Below, in pieces: positions 15,871 to 25,359 of a DNA stretch of 64,000 nucleotides. Source of the DNA: CALOCN01 sp942491735 (GTDB taxonomy: Bacteria > Eisenbacteria > RBG-16-71-46 > JABDJR01); the NCBI GenBank assembly GCA_942491735.1, contig CALOCN010000014.1, positions 2,356,001 through 2,420,000 of the forward strand, given 5' to 3'. The notes below the pieces were generated by a model, which saw only the letters and a program-made list of their open reading frames with translations, ran no database searches and was not told the origin of the DNA. Position 1 is the stretch's first letter, and every line of letters begins with the position of its first letter. The position numbers and the translations under genes were made by a program.

Positions 15871-16452
15871 ATGCTCCGTCGACTTTCGTCCCTGGCTCTC
15901 GCCGCGATCCTGCTCGTCGGTCTGACCGGCTGTCAGCAGATCCGCACCAACCAAGCCGAGATCATCGATCTCTCCAACAAGGTCAACACGGACCTCGAAC
16001 TCCTGAAGAAGCAGAACACCTTCCTCAACCGGAAGGTCAACAAGCTCCAGGACTCCGTGGACGAGGCGGTCGAAGTCTCGACGGCCCTGCGGGAAGAGCT
16101 TTCGACCTACGCCAACCGTCCGGACGAGGTGAAGCTCGAGATCATCGACGAGGTGAACTCCCGCTTCCAGGCCATCGCCCGTTCCAACGAGGACTTCAAG
16201 GCCGAGGTCACCGAGATGTTCTCCACCCAGGCCCAGGCGGTGAACAACCGGCTGGACACGACCCTGGCCGACATGGAGAAGACCCTCAACAACCACTCGG
16301 CCTTCGTGCAGTTCGTGGCCGCCGAGCAGGACTCCATCAACCGGGTCTTTGCCAACCGCTTCGACAGTCGTCCCTGGTACCAGTCGATCATCGGCAAGTG
16401 GGAAGACCGGGAGCGGGCTTCGGCCGAGGGCGGCCAGCTCGAGAACGACTAG
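15871..16452 (+). CDS. lipoprotein with periplasmic coiled coil
   Basis: Protein of 193 residues. The signal peptide ends in a lipobox (LVGLTGC, Cys at residue 19). The mature protein is polar and helical with heptad-like spacing over most of its length (LSNKVNTDLELLKKQNTFLNRKVNK onward), without other Cys, suggesting a long coiled coil anchored in a membrane by lipid. No enzymatic motif is seen. The function is unknown; a structural role in the envelope, comparable in build to Lpp-like proteins, is possible. GGGGGAA lies before the ATG. Its own TTGACA/TAGACT promoter suggests high expression. The next lipoprotein gene follows after seven bases. Confidence 0.75.
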   Translation: MLRRLSSLALAAILLVGLTGCQQIRTNQAEIIDLSNKVNTDLELLKKQNTFLNRKVNKLQDSVDEAVEVSTALREELSTYANRPDEVKLEIIDEVNSRFQAIARSNEDFKAEVTEMFSTQAQAVNNRLDTTLADMEKTLNNHSAFVQFVAAEQDSINRVFANRFDSRPWYQSIIGKWEDRERASAEGGQLEND

Positions 16453-16459
16453 GGTTCCG

Positions 16460-17083
16460 TTGAGAGCCCGGGCCGTCCCGGTTCTCCTTGCCGTCGGCAC
16501 GCTGCTTGGCGCGTGCTCCGGAAACAATGCGAGTCCGCCCGCTCCCGTTCCCCCGGGGTGGGCGGACTCGCTTCTTTCGTGGCGGGAACGGATCGACACC
16601 CACTTCCGTTCCTCCGAGTCCCCCATCGATTCCACCGACCGCGCCGGGTTCGCCGGGTTGACCTACTACCCCCCCGATCCGACCTGGCGGTTCGAGGTCA
16701 AGCCGGATCGGGACAAGGTGGGCTACCCGGTCACCCTGCTCGATACCGAGGGACAGGAGCGGGCCTACACCGTGCACTCGCGGCTCCATTTCCGGCGCGA
16801 GGGACAAACCTTCCGGCTCACCGTCTACGAGTCGGTCGCCACCCCGGGCTATCTCTACCTCGCCTTCCAGGACGGGACCTCGGGGGGAGAGACGTATGGC
16901 GTGGGGCGCTATCTCGAGGTCGTCCCCGGCCCGGGAGACCGGGTCACGGTGGACTTCAACTACGCCAAGAATCCCTATTGCGCCTACAGCGACCGGTGGG
17001 CCTGTCCCCTGGTGCCCCCGGAGAACGTCCTCGCCATCCCGGTGCGGGCGGGAGAAAAGGCCTACACCGGGTCGGGCCACTAG
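16460..17083 (+). CDS. DUF1684 lipoprotein
   Basis: Protein of 207 residues starting at the TTG at 16460 (the open frame extends upstream into the previous gene without a signal). The N-terminus RARAVPVLLAVGTLLGAC gives a lipobox with Cys at about residue 18. The C-terminal half carries the DUF1684 hallmark: VDFNYAKNPYCAYSDRWACP followed by VPPENVLAIPVRAGEK. DUF1684 proteins are widespread and uncharacterised. It sits seven bases after the coiled-coil lipoprotein and is probably cotranscribed with it. Confidence 0.8.
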   Translation: MRARAVPVLLAVGTLLGACSGNNASPPAPVPPGWADSLLSWRERIDTHFRSSESPIDSTDRAGFAGLTYYPPDPTWRFEVKPDRDKVGYPVTLLDTEGQERAYTVHSRLHFRREGQTFRLTVYESVATPGYLYLAFQDGTSGGETYGVGRYLEVVPGPGDRVTVDFNYAKNPYCAYSDRWACPLVPPENVLAIPVRAGEKAYTGSGH

Positions 17084-17104
17084 GCGTCCCGTTCCCCGCC
17101 GGCG

Positions 17105-17905
17105 CTAGTCCCAGTCGCGCAGCGCGTCGAGGTCGGCAAGGATCTCGTGGAAGTTCCGGTAGCGATGCTTGCGCGCGTGGGCCTTGCGGATGATCGCCGC
17201 GATCTGGGGCGGCATGCGGCGCAACGCGGAAAGCGCGTACCGATCCTCGCCGGTCATGATCTCGAAGAGCAACTGGCCGGCGCACTGGATATCGAACGAC
17301 TTCCGGCCGGCCCGATTCGCTCCCATGCTCCCGTAGAAATCGAAGAGCTTTGGCACCGGGGCCGCGGGATCACCGGTGAGGATGATGTTGTCCGAGTGGA
17401 GGTCGTCGTGGAGCAGACGGAGGTCGTGGACATGGGCCATGCCGCGACAGATCTGCGAGAAGATGCGAAGCCCGAAGAAGACCGGTGGCTGGTCGTGGCG
17501 CTTGAAGTGCCGCGCAATGACCTGGGAGAGACGGGGCCCGTCGAGGTACTCCAGCAGGAGGAAAAAGTGGTCTTCCCCCCCGAGGGTCACCTGATCCACG
17601 TTGTAGTAATCGATGATGTTGGGGTGCGCGAGACGCACCATCACCCGCGCCTGCCTGAGGATCGAGCTGCGTCGCTGGGTGTTGGTGATGAACTTCACCG
17701 CCTTGGCCTGGCCGTCGAGGCGATCGTGCACCCGGTAGGTCACCCCTTCCCAACCGACGCCGATGCGTCGCTTGACCCGGTAACGACCGTTGATGCGGGA
17801 CTCTCGGGAGAGGTTGCGGATATCCATGGAGGGCGTGCACTGCATTCGTTGGGTGTGAAGTCTTCCGGAACGGGACGGGAAGCCAGTGTAGTGAGCGGGC
17901 TGCAT
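17105..17905 (-). CDS. divergent serine/threonine protein kinase-like protein
   Basis: Protein of 266 residues from the ATG at 17905; an internal ATG at 17827 would begin 12 residues before the kinase fold and is also plausible. Kinase features: glycine loop IGVGWEGVTYRV, ATP-binding Lys in AVKFI, hinge LLLEYLDGP and a catalytic loop HDDLHSDN. The HRD motif is HDD with the catalytic Asp kept, the usual Lys is His, the C-helix Glu appears to be Gln, and DFG is DFYG. No membrane segment or sensor domain is present. It may be a weak kinase or a pseudokinase. It lies 54 bases after tyrA and may be the last gene of the larE-aroDE-trp-tyrA run. Confidence 0.72.
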   Translation of the reverse strand: MQPAHYTGFPSRSGRLHTQRMQCTPSMDIRNLSRESRINGRYRVKRRIGVGWEGVTYRVHDRLDGQAKAVKFITNTQRRSSILRQARVMVRLAHPNIIDYYNVDQVTLGGEDHFFLLLEYLDGPRLSQVIARHFKRHDQPPVFFGLRIFSQICRGMAHVHDLRLLHDDLHSDNIILTGDPAAPVPKLFDFYGSMGANRAGRKSFDIQCAGQLLFEIMTGEDRYALSALRRMPPQIAAIIRKAHARKHRYRNFHEILADLDALRDWD

Positions 17906-17959
17906 CGCGTCCAGCGCGAACCGGAAAGCGGAACAACTAAACCGCGCGCGGGAGTCCGG

Positions 17960-18796
17960 TCAGCGCGCGCCGCGATCCCGTGCCAAACGCGAACGCGCGC
18001 TGCGACCCCGACGAAGGAGTCCCTGCACCGCTGCGGGGTCCTCGGCCCACGACGCACACAGGGAATCGAGTGCGTTGCGGTACCGATCGAGCGCGGCCAG
18101 TACCGCCTCGCGGTTTCCGTCGAGGATCTCGCGCCACAGGTCCGGCGACGAGTCGGCCAGACGCGCCCAACCCTCGAACCCGGGCCCGATCACCTTCCCG
18201 GTCACCGCGCTGCGACCGGTCTCGGCCACGAGCAGCGAGGCCAGGACCTGGGGCAGGTGGCTGGTCCACGCCACCGCCTTGTCGTGGGCATCGGGTCGGA
18301 GTTCCCCCGGAATCGCCCCCACCGCGCGGATCATCCGCGTCACCCGTCGCCGGTGCGTCTCTCCCCCGCCGCACAGGATCCAGGATCGACCGCGGAACAG
18401 ATCGGGATCCGCGGCGAGGCCGCTGGATTCCGCGCTGCCGGCCATGGGGTGGCCGGGGACAAACCGGTCTCCCAGGAGGGCACGTCCTTCCCGCGCGATC
18501 TCGCGTTTCACGCTCCCCACATCGGTTACCGTGGCCGGGCCATCGGGGAGTTGGGCCAACAGCTCCCGGTTGGCCACCGGGGGCGCGCACAGGACGATGA
18601 GATCCGCGGTCTCCAGCAGCCCGTCGCGCCGCGCGGGAACCCGGATCTGACTGCGCCGCGCACGTCGACGAGCGATCCCGTCCGGATCCCAGCCGGCGCA
18701 GCGCCACCCGCGCCGGACCAGGGCACAGGCCAGGCTGGTTCCCATCAGTCCCAGACCGAGGATGACCACCTGGGCATCGCCCGCTCGCCCGCTCAC
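17960..18796 (-). CDS. tyrA: prephenate dehydrogenase TyrA
   Basis: Protein of 278 residues with a GTG start overlapping the trpA stop (GTGA). The Rossmann motif VILGLGLMGTSLACALVRRG opens the protein. VTDVGSVKREI, FVPGHPMAGSAESSG and WTSHLPQVLASLL (with the catalytic-site His) are characteristic of TyrA. It oxidatively decarboxylates prephenate to 4-hydroxyphenylpyruvate on the way to tyrosine. No chorismate mutase or ACT domain is attached, so feedback control by tyrosine through an ACT domain is not expected. Confidence 0.93.
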   Translation of the reverse strand: MSGRAGDAQVVILGLGLMGTSLACALVRRGWRCAGWDPDGIARRRARRSQIRVPARRDGLLETADLIVLCAPPVANRELLAQLPDGPATVTDVGSVKREIAREGRALLGDRFVPGHPMAGSAESSGLAADPDLFRGRSWILCGGGETHRRRVTRMIRAVGAIPGELRPDAHDKAVAWTSHLPQVLASLLVAETGRSAVTGKVIGPGFEGWARLADSSPDLWREILDGNREAVLAALDRYRNALDSLCASWAEDPAAVQGLLRRGRSARSRLARDRGAR

Positions 18797-19571
18797 GGGC
18801 GCAGCCGTCGGACGAAGGCGGTGGCCCGGGTCCGGCGATCCGCGGCATCCCGTCCTTTGCCGAGTTCCCGCAGGAGCGCGCTCCCCACTACCACGCCCGC
18901 GGCCGGCGGCACCACGTGGCGCACATGGTCTGCCGAGGCGATCCCGAACCCGACCACGAAGGGCTTGCGGAACGCGCGGGCGGCACGCTCGAGATACCCG
19001 GTCAACTCGGTGGGAAACGCATCCCGGGCCCCGGTCACCCCGGTGACCGAGACGCAGTAGTTGAGCCGCGTGGACCGCGCGTCCACCGCCCGAAGACGGG
19101 CATCGGAACTGGTTGGTGCGGCGAGAAAGATCCAGTCCAGACCCGCCTCCTGCGCCGCGGCGTGATAGGGGTCGGCTTCCTCCGGGGGTAGATCCGGGAC
19201 GATCAGCCCATCCGCTCCGGCGCTCGCCGCGTCGACAAAGAACCGGTCCGGCCCATAGGCCAGGATGGGGTTCATGTACCCCATGAGGATGAGGGGGACC
19301 TCGGAGCGGGCCCGGAACGCACGCACCAGATCCAGGATGGCCCGGTGGGTAGTCCCTCCCTCGAGGGCCTTCTGGGAGGTGGCCTGGATGACCGGGCCGT
19401 CGGCCAGGGGATCGCTGAAGGGCAACCCCAACTCGATGGCGTCGGCGCCCCCCTCTTCCAGGGCCAGCAGGAGATCCACGGTCTCCCCCACCGCGGGATA
19501 GCCCGCGGTGAGGTACGGCATGATCCAGGGGCGGTCTCCCCGGCTCTCCAGTCGTCGCTGCATGCGCTCGC

Positions 19572-19575
<4 letters not shown>
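18793..19575 (-). CDS. trpA: tryptophan synthase alpha subunit
   Basis: Protein of 260 residues with a GTG start overlapping the trpB stop (GTGA). The catalytic block DAIELGLPFSDPLADGPVIQ contains the Glu and Asp used to cleave indole-3-glycerol phosphate; LILMGYMNPILAYG, GLIVPDLPPEEAD and VVGFGIASADHV are family signatures. It passes indole to TrpB. Its position directly after trpB and the shared stop/start bases fit equal production of the alpha2beta2 complex. Confidence 0.97.
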
Positions 19576-20758
<1,183 letters not shown>

Positions 20759-20771
<13 letters not shown>

Positions 20772-21409
20772 GACAGCTCCTTCGTCTCGAACTCCATGAG
20801 GGTTGCCAGCGACGCCCGGATACGATCCGGGTCCTTGATTCCGGGTCGTTCCTCGACCCCGCTGTTGAGATCCACCGCCAACGGTTCCACCCGGCGCACC
20901 GCGTCGGCCAGGTTCTCCGGACCCAACCCTCCGGCCAGCACGACCCGGAACCCGGAGCGCACCGCCTCCCGCGCCAGGTCGTGGTCCGCGAGGGTTCCCG
21001 TCCCGCCTCGGGTTCCCGAAGCATACCCGTCGAGCAGGATCGGCCACGGCGCAAAGGGGGTGAGGTCATCCAGGGCCAGGCCGGGCCGGGTCGCCAGCGC
21101 CTTGACCAGCGGGAGTTCCACCTCCCGGCAGTAGGCGGCGCTTTCCGAACCATGGGCCTGAATCGCGGTCAGCCCGATCGCCGTCGCGGTGGATCGGAGG
21201 GTGTCCAGCGGCATGTCCACCACCACCCCCACCCGGGCCACATCCGGAGGCAGGGCGGCCGCGATGGCGGCGGCCGTCTCCACCGACACGTAGCGTGGGC
21301 TGCGGGGGGTCAGGATGAAACCGATGGCCCGGGCACCCGCTTCGACCGCGGCCAGCGCGTCGGCAAGCCGGGTCATACCGCACACCTTGACCCAGGGGCG
21401 CGCCGTCAC
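20759..21409 (-). CDS. trpF: phosphoribosylanthranilate isomerase
   Basis: Protein of 216 residues with a GTG start overlapping the trpE stop (GTGA). It begins WVKVCGMTRLADAL (catalytic Cys in KVCGMT) and has AIGFILTPRSPR, VLAGGLGPENL and VDLNSGVEERPGIKD, the phosphate-binding and catalytic Asp regions of the TIM-barrel isomerase. It catalyses the Amadori step of tryptophan synthesis. The gene is free-standing, not fused to trpC, and trpC itself is absent from this window. Confidence 0.95.
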
Positions 21410-22950
21410 CGGTCACCTCCCAGTCGATGGGCCAGGGTGATCGCTTCCAGCAGCGCCCGTGCCTTGTGGCGGGTCTCTTCGTACTCGCGGTCGGGATCGG
21501 AATCGGCCACGATGCCGGCGCCGGCCTGCACCCGCACCGAGTCACTGCGGACCACCATGGTGCGCAGGGCGATACAGGTATCGAGGTTGCCCGAGAAATC
21601 GAGGTAACCCACCGCCCCCGCGTAGAGCCCGCGCCGGTCCGGTTCCAACGCCTCGATGATTTCCATCGCCCGTACCTTGGGGGCCCCGCTCACCGTGCCG
21701 GCGGGGAAACACGCGTAGAGGGCCTCCAGGGGGGTGACCCCTTCCCGCAGCGTAGCGGCGAGGGAACTCACCAGATGCATCACGTGGGAGTAGCGCTCCA
21801 CCACCATGAGTTCCTCGACCCGTACCGATCCGGGTACCGCCACCCGCCCCAGGTCGTTGCGACCCAGGTCCACCAGCATCACGTGCTCGGCCTGTTCCTT
21901 GGGATCATTGCGCAGGCTCTCCGCACGCCGGGAATCCTCTTCCGGTTCGCCGCTGCGGGGAACGGTCCCGGCGATGGGGTGATAGGTCAGGCGATCCCCG
22001 GTGACCCGCAGAAGCGGTTCCGGGCTGGATCCCACCACGCTCGCCTCGTCCAGCCGCAGAAGGAACATGTAGGGGGAGGGGTTGATGGCCCGCAGAGCCC
22101 GGTAGAGGGCCAGGTCCCCCGGGTTGCCCGGGACGGTGAATCGCTGGCTCAGCACGACCTGGAAGATGTCCCCGGCCCGGATGTGTTCCTTGGCCGTGCG
22201 GACCGCCTCCTTGAATCGTTCCGGCTCCATGTTGACTTCGGGCTCGGGGACCGCGACGGTGGCCAGACCCGGTTCGGGCGGGGCCGAGGGGGCGAACAGG
22301 TCGGCCTGCATCCGGTCCAGCCGGGCGACCGCGTCGGCATAGGCCGCGCCGGGATCGGCCGCGTTGGGAACCCGTGCGTTGGCCACCAGGTAGAGCCGCC
22401 GGCGCACGTGGTCAAAGGCCACCACGTCTTCCAGGAAGAGCAGGGTCAACTCGTCCTCGGCGACCGGGGTTCGTTCCAGATCCGGAAGATCCTCGACCCA
22501 ACGGATCGTGTCGTACCCGAACACCCCCACCGCGCCGGAGATGAAGGGAGGCAAGCCGCCCAGTCCCGGGCTTCGGTAGACGGCGAGGATCCGGGCCAGC
22601 ACCTCCAGGGGGGGACCCTCGAGGTCCGGGTGGCGCGGCGCGTCGCTCCCGCTGACCGTGATGCGACCGTCCCGCGCGCGCACCACGAGGTACGGCCGAC
22701 GTCCCAGGAACGAGAACCGGCCCACCTGCTCTCCCCCCTCGACGCTCTCGAGCAGGAAGGTGTTGGTTTCCGATCCGACCAGGGAGCGGAAGGCGGAGAC
22801 CGGGGTCCACCAGTCAGCCAGGAGTTCGCGGACCACCGGCACCACGGTTGCACTCCGGGCGGCCCGGCGAAACGCGTCCGGGTCGGGAGCGGTTGCGCCC
22901 AGGTGAACCCCGTGGTCTTCGGGGCCCCGGGAGTCGCCGGTTCGGGTCAT
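21406..22950 (-). CDS. trpE: anthranilate synthase component I
   Basis: Protein of 514 residues; the ATG at 22950 overlaps the aroDE stop (ATGA). The chorismate-binding domain is complete: AGDIFQVVLSQRF, NPSPYMFLLRLDEASVVGSSPE, YHPIAGTVPRSG, MLVDLGRNDLGRV and CFPAGTVSGAPKVRAMEII. The N-terminal part has LLESVEGGEQVGRFSFLG, like the tryptophan-binding LLES motif, so feedback inhibition by tryptophan is likely. It needs a glutamine amidotransferase partner (TrpG), which is not encoded in this cluster. Reaction: chorismate to anthranilate. Confidence 0.95.
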   Translation of the reverse strand: MTRTGDSRGPEDHGVHLGATAPDPDAFRRAARSATVVPVVRELLADWWTPVSAFRSLVGSETNTFLLESVEGGEQVGRFSFLGRRPYLVVRARDGRITVSGSDAPRHPDLEGPPLEVLARILAVYRSPGLGGLPPFISGAVGVFGYDTIRWVEDLPDLERTPVAEDELTLLFLEDVVAFDHVRRRLYLVANARVPNAADPGAAYADAVARLDRMQADLFAPSAPPEPGLATVAVPEPEVNMEPERFKEAVRTAKEHIRAGDIFQVVLSQRFTVPGNPGDLALYRALRAINPSPYMFLLRLDEASVVGSSPEPLLRVTGDRLTYHPIAGTVPRSGEPEEDSRRAESLRNDPKEQAEHVMLVDLGRNDLGRVAVPGSVRVEELMVVERYSHVMHLVSSLAATLREGVTPLEALYACFPAGTVSGAPKVRAMEIIEALEPDRRGLYAGAVGYLDFSGNLDTCIALRTMVVRSDSVRVQAGAGIVADSDPDREYEETRHKARALLEAITLAHRLGGDR

Positions 22951-24407
22951 CGTAGTGCGTCCTCCAGGACGTGAGCGGGGACCGTCTCCCCGAACCATCG
23001 ACGGATCTGCCCCACCGCCTGGTGAGCCAGAAAGGAAATGCCGTCCACGGTCGGCGCACCGGCCGCCGCGGCAAGTTGCCCGCAACCCGCACCGGCGGAA
23101 CCATAGGCGAGATCCAGGACGCCGGTGCCCCGCCACGCCGCCCCGCTCCAGCTATCGGGAAGCGGTGCCCCGTGGCCCAGCGGGGTCGTATTGACCATCA
23201 CCGAGAAATCCTCGGGCCGGAATCGCTCGATCGAACCCCCGGGGGTGACGTCGAAGCGGGCAGCCAGGCTGGCCGCGTGATCCGGGTCCCGATTGAAGAC
23301 GGTGACCCGGGCCCCCAGATCCGTTGCGGCGGCCACCACCGCCGCGGCCGCCCCTCCCGCTCCCAGGACCGCAACCGGTCCCCCGTTGGAGCCAAGGCCG
23401 GGCAACAACGTGTGCGCCGCTTCATAGTCGGTGTTCGCGCCCCACAGGCGTTCGTCCTGCATCCACAGGGTGTTGATCGATCCGATGCGCGCCGCGACCG
23501 GTTCCAGCTCCTGGGCCATGGCGAAGACCGCGTTCTTGTGCGGCGCGGTCACGCTCACCCCGCGCAGACGCCCTTCCCGTATCCACTCGATGACCGGCGC
23601 CGGATCCGGCGACTCGAGGGGAATATAGAGCGCGTTGAGGGAACGCGCCCGATAGGCGCCATTGTGCAGCGGCGGGGAAAGGGAGGCGCGGACCGGATCC
23701 CCCAGGACTCCGTAGACCTCCGGCGAGGTGTTGAAGCGGGACATGCCGTACAGATCCTGCAGCGAATCCCAGGTGGGCTGACCCGGTGCGGTGGCGCTGC
23801 CCGCCTGAGGGGCCGCGTAGGTCACCGCGTTTCCCTGGAGGTGTCCCAGAAGTCGGGAGGGCTGACCCAGCCAGCCCTGGGCAAAGACGGTCGCGGCGGC
23901 GCTGTCACCGGCCGGTTCACCGGCCAGTTCGAGACACCAGGTATTGACCTCGAAACGATCGGCAAGAAGGACCAACTTGTGCATTGCCGCGCCATGGGAT
24001 CGAACCCATCGCCAGGTCGCGACCGCTGCTTCCCGGTTCGCCGGCGGCGCGGCCGGGTGTGCGCTGACCCAGCGTCGGTCGGGGGGGACGGCCAACGCCT
24101 CGGGGTCCCCCGCGTCCAACGCCGCGGCTTCCACATCGATGTAGGTGAATCCCGCTTCCAGGGCCCGGGCGAGCAATCCACGCGGCCGTGGCGCCGCCCC
24201 CCCTTCCCCCGGAGATCGCCAGGTGAAGACCCAGGACCGCTCCACCTCGCGCGGCAGGTCCCGCCACCGTCCCCGCTCATGCTCCGCCGGCGGCAACGCA
24301 TCGGCGCGCAGCTCGACCAGGGTGTCCGAGGGAAGTCGTGAAGCCTCCGCGCGAACCCGATCGAGGTCCGCCCCGGAGAGGCTCACGCAGATGCGCGCGG
24401 GGTCCAT
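22947..24407 (-). CDS. aroDE: bifunctional 3-dehydroquinate dehydratase (type I)/shikimate dehydrogenase
   Basis: Protein of 486 residues, a fusion in the same order as the plant DHQD-SDH enzyme. Residues 1-210 are a type I dehydroquinase: TLVELRADAL, YIDVEAAALDAG, WVSAHPAAPPA with the catalytic-site His, and MHKLVLLADRF with the Schiff-base Lys. Residues about 225-486 are shikimate dehydrogenase: VYGVLGDPVRASLSPPLHNG, VTAPHKNAV with the catalytic Lys, IGSINTLWM, GANTDYEAAHTLL and the NADP fold VLGAGGAAAAVVAA with VFNRDPD. It converts 3-dehydroquinate to shikimate in two steps. ATG 24407 lies 10 bases after the larE stop; no strong Shine-Dalgarno is seen. Confidence 0.92.
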   Translation of the reverse strand: MDPARICVSLSGADLDRVRAEASRLPSDTLVELRADALPPAEHERGRWRDLPREVERSWVFTWRSPGEGGAAPRPRGLLARALEAGFTYIDVEAAALDAGDPEALAVPPDRRWVSAHPAAPPANREAAVATWRWVRSHGAAMHKLVLLADRFEVNTWCLELAGEPAGDSAAATVFAQGWLGQPSRLLGHLQGNAVTYAAPQAGSATAPGQPTWDSLQDLYGMSRFNTSPEVYGVLGDPVRASLSPPLHNGAYRARSLNALYIPLESPDPAPVIEWIREGRLRGVSVTAPHKNAVFAMAQELEPVAARIGSINTLWMQDERLWGANTDYEAAHTLLPGLGSNGGPVAVLGAGGAAAAVVAAATDLGARVTVFNRDPDHAASLAARFDVTPGGSIERFRPEDFSVMVNTTPLGHGAPLPDSWSGAAWRGTGVLDLAYGSAGAGCGQLAAAAGAPTVDGISFLAHQAVGQIRRWFGETVPAHVLEDALR

Positions 24408-24417
24408 GGGGGGGCGC

Positions 24418-25248
24418 TCATGGACTGGAGACGAGGTCGATGTCCTCGTTGAGTCTCCCGCTGCGGTACGGCTCGAGGTCCAGGGCAACAAAGGTGAACC
24501 CGGCCGCACGCACCGCGGTCACGATCCGGTCGCGGATGGAGGGATCGGTGAGCCGTAGCCACTCTCCCTCTCCCAACTCGATGCGCGCGATGTTCTCGTG
24601 GAATCGCACCCGGAAGGTGCGGAACCCCTCGTTCCACAACGCGTCCTCGGCCGTCTCCACCTGCTGCAGCCGGTCTTCGCTAATGGGGGTGCCATAGGGA
24701 AAGCGGCTGGACAGACAGGCCATGGCCGGTTTGTTCCAGGTGGGCAGACCGAGGTGTCGGGACAGGGCCCGGATGGCATCCTTCCCCAGACCGGCTTCCA
24801 GCAGCGGGGCACGGGCTCCCCGCTCCCGCGCCGACTGCATGCCGGGGCGATGATCCCCGGTGTCGTCCGCGGTGGCTCCGTAGAGGACGAGCGGGATGCC
24901 CAGCCGCTCGGCCTCGGTGAAGCAGTGGTCGAACAGCTCGCTCTTGCAGAAGTAGCACCGGTTGGTCGGGTTCTCGGCAAAGCCGGGACGATCCAGTTCG
25001 TCGGTATCGATCCACAGGTGGCGGACCCCCATCGACTCGGCGAGAGCCCGCGCTTCGAGGCGCTCCCGCTCCGGGAGACTGGGCGAGACCGCGGTCAACG
25101 CGACACAACGATCCCCCAGGGCATCGTGAGCCAGCCGCAGGAGCAGGGTGGAGTCCACGCCGCCGGAAAAGGCGACCACCGCGCCGTCGAGCGCGCGCAG
25201 GTTCTCCAGAAGGGTCTGGTGTTGTGCTTCGAGTTCGGGACCGATCAT
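24418..25248 (-). CDS. larE: LarE-type ATP-dependent sulfur transferase (PP-loop)
   Basis: Protein of 276 residues, ATG at 25248 behind GGAGGAGGAA. The PP-loop VVAFSGGVDSTLLLRLA starts near residue 24. NPTNRCYFCKSEL and WNKPAMACLSSRFPYG are the LarE signatures. The three cysteines match the form that holds a [4Fe-4S] cluster rather than the single sacrificial Cys form; this is inferred from motif spacing. LarE supplies sulfur to the nickel-pincer cofactor of lactate racemase. No larA, larB or larC is present here, so another thiolation role is possible. It is the first gene of the aroDE-trp-tyrA operon and has the TTGAAC/TAGCAT promoter upstream. Confidence 0.88.
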   Translation of the reverse strand: MIGPELEAQHQTLLENLRALDGAVVAFSGGVDSTLLLRLAHDALGDRCVALTAVSPSLPERERLEARALAESMGVRHLWIDTDELDRPGFAENPTNRCYFCKSELFDHCFTEAERLGIPLVLYGATADDTGDHRPGMQSARERGARAPLLEAGLGKDAIRALSRHLGLPTWNKPAMACLSSRFPYGTPISEDRLQQVETAEDALWNEGFRTFRVRFHENIARIELGEGEWLRLTDPSIRDRIVTAVRAAGFTFVALDLEPYRSGRLNEDIDLVSSP

Positions 25249-25294
25249 GCCGTTCCTCCTCCCGGCTCCGGCCTCACGCCGGTCGGGGGCATCA

Positions 25295-25323
25295 ATGCTA
25301 AACTCTTCCGCTCCCCGGTTCAA
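25295..25323 (-). promoter_or_regulatory. promoter of the larE-aroDE-trp-tyrA operon
   Basis: On the minus strand TTGAAC (25323-25318), 17 bases, TAGCAT (25300-25295), 46 bases before the larE ATG. The same two hexamers, spaced by 18, drive the beta-helix/cutA/folC operon at 37598-37627. No attenuator or leader peptide with Trp codons was seen between promoter and larE. Confidence 0.6.
25296..25304 (+). promoter_or_regulatory. extended -10 for the divergent GT39-TPR gene
   Basis: TGCTAAACT on the plus strand, 55 bases before the TTG at 25360, overlapping the divergent larE -10 almost completely. Two polymerases could not use both at once. No good -35 is visible. Confidence 0.4.
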
Positions 25324-25359
25324 ACCGGGAACGCGTTTGGTCCCGTTCAGGAGCGTCAT

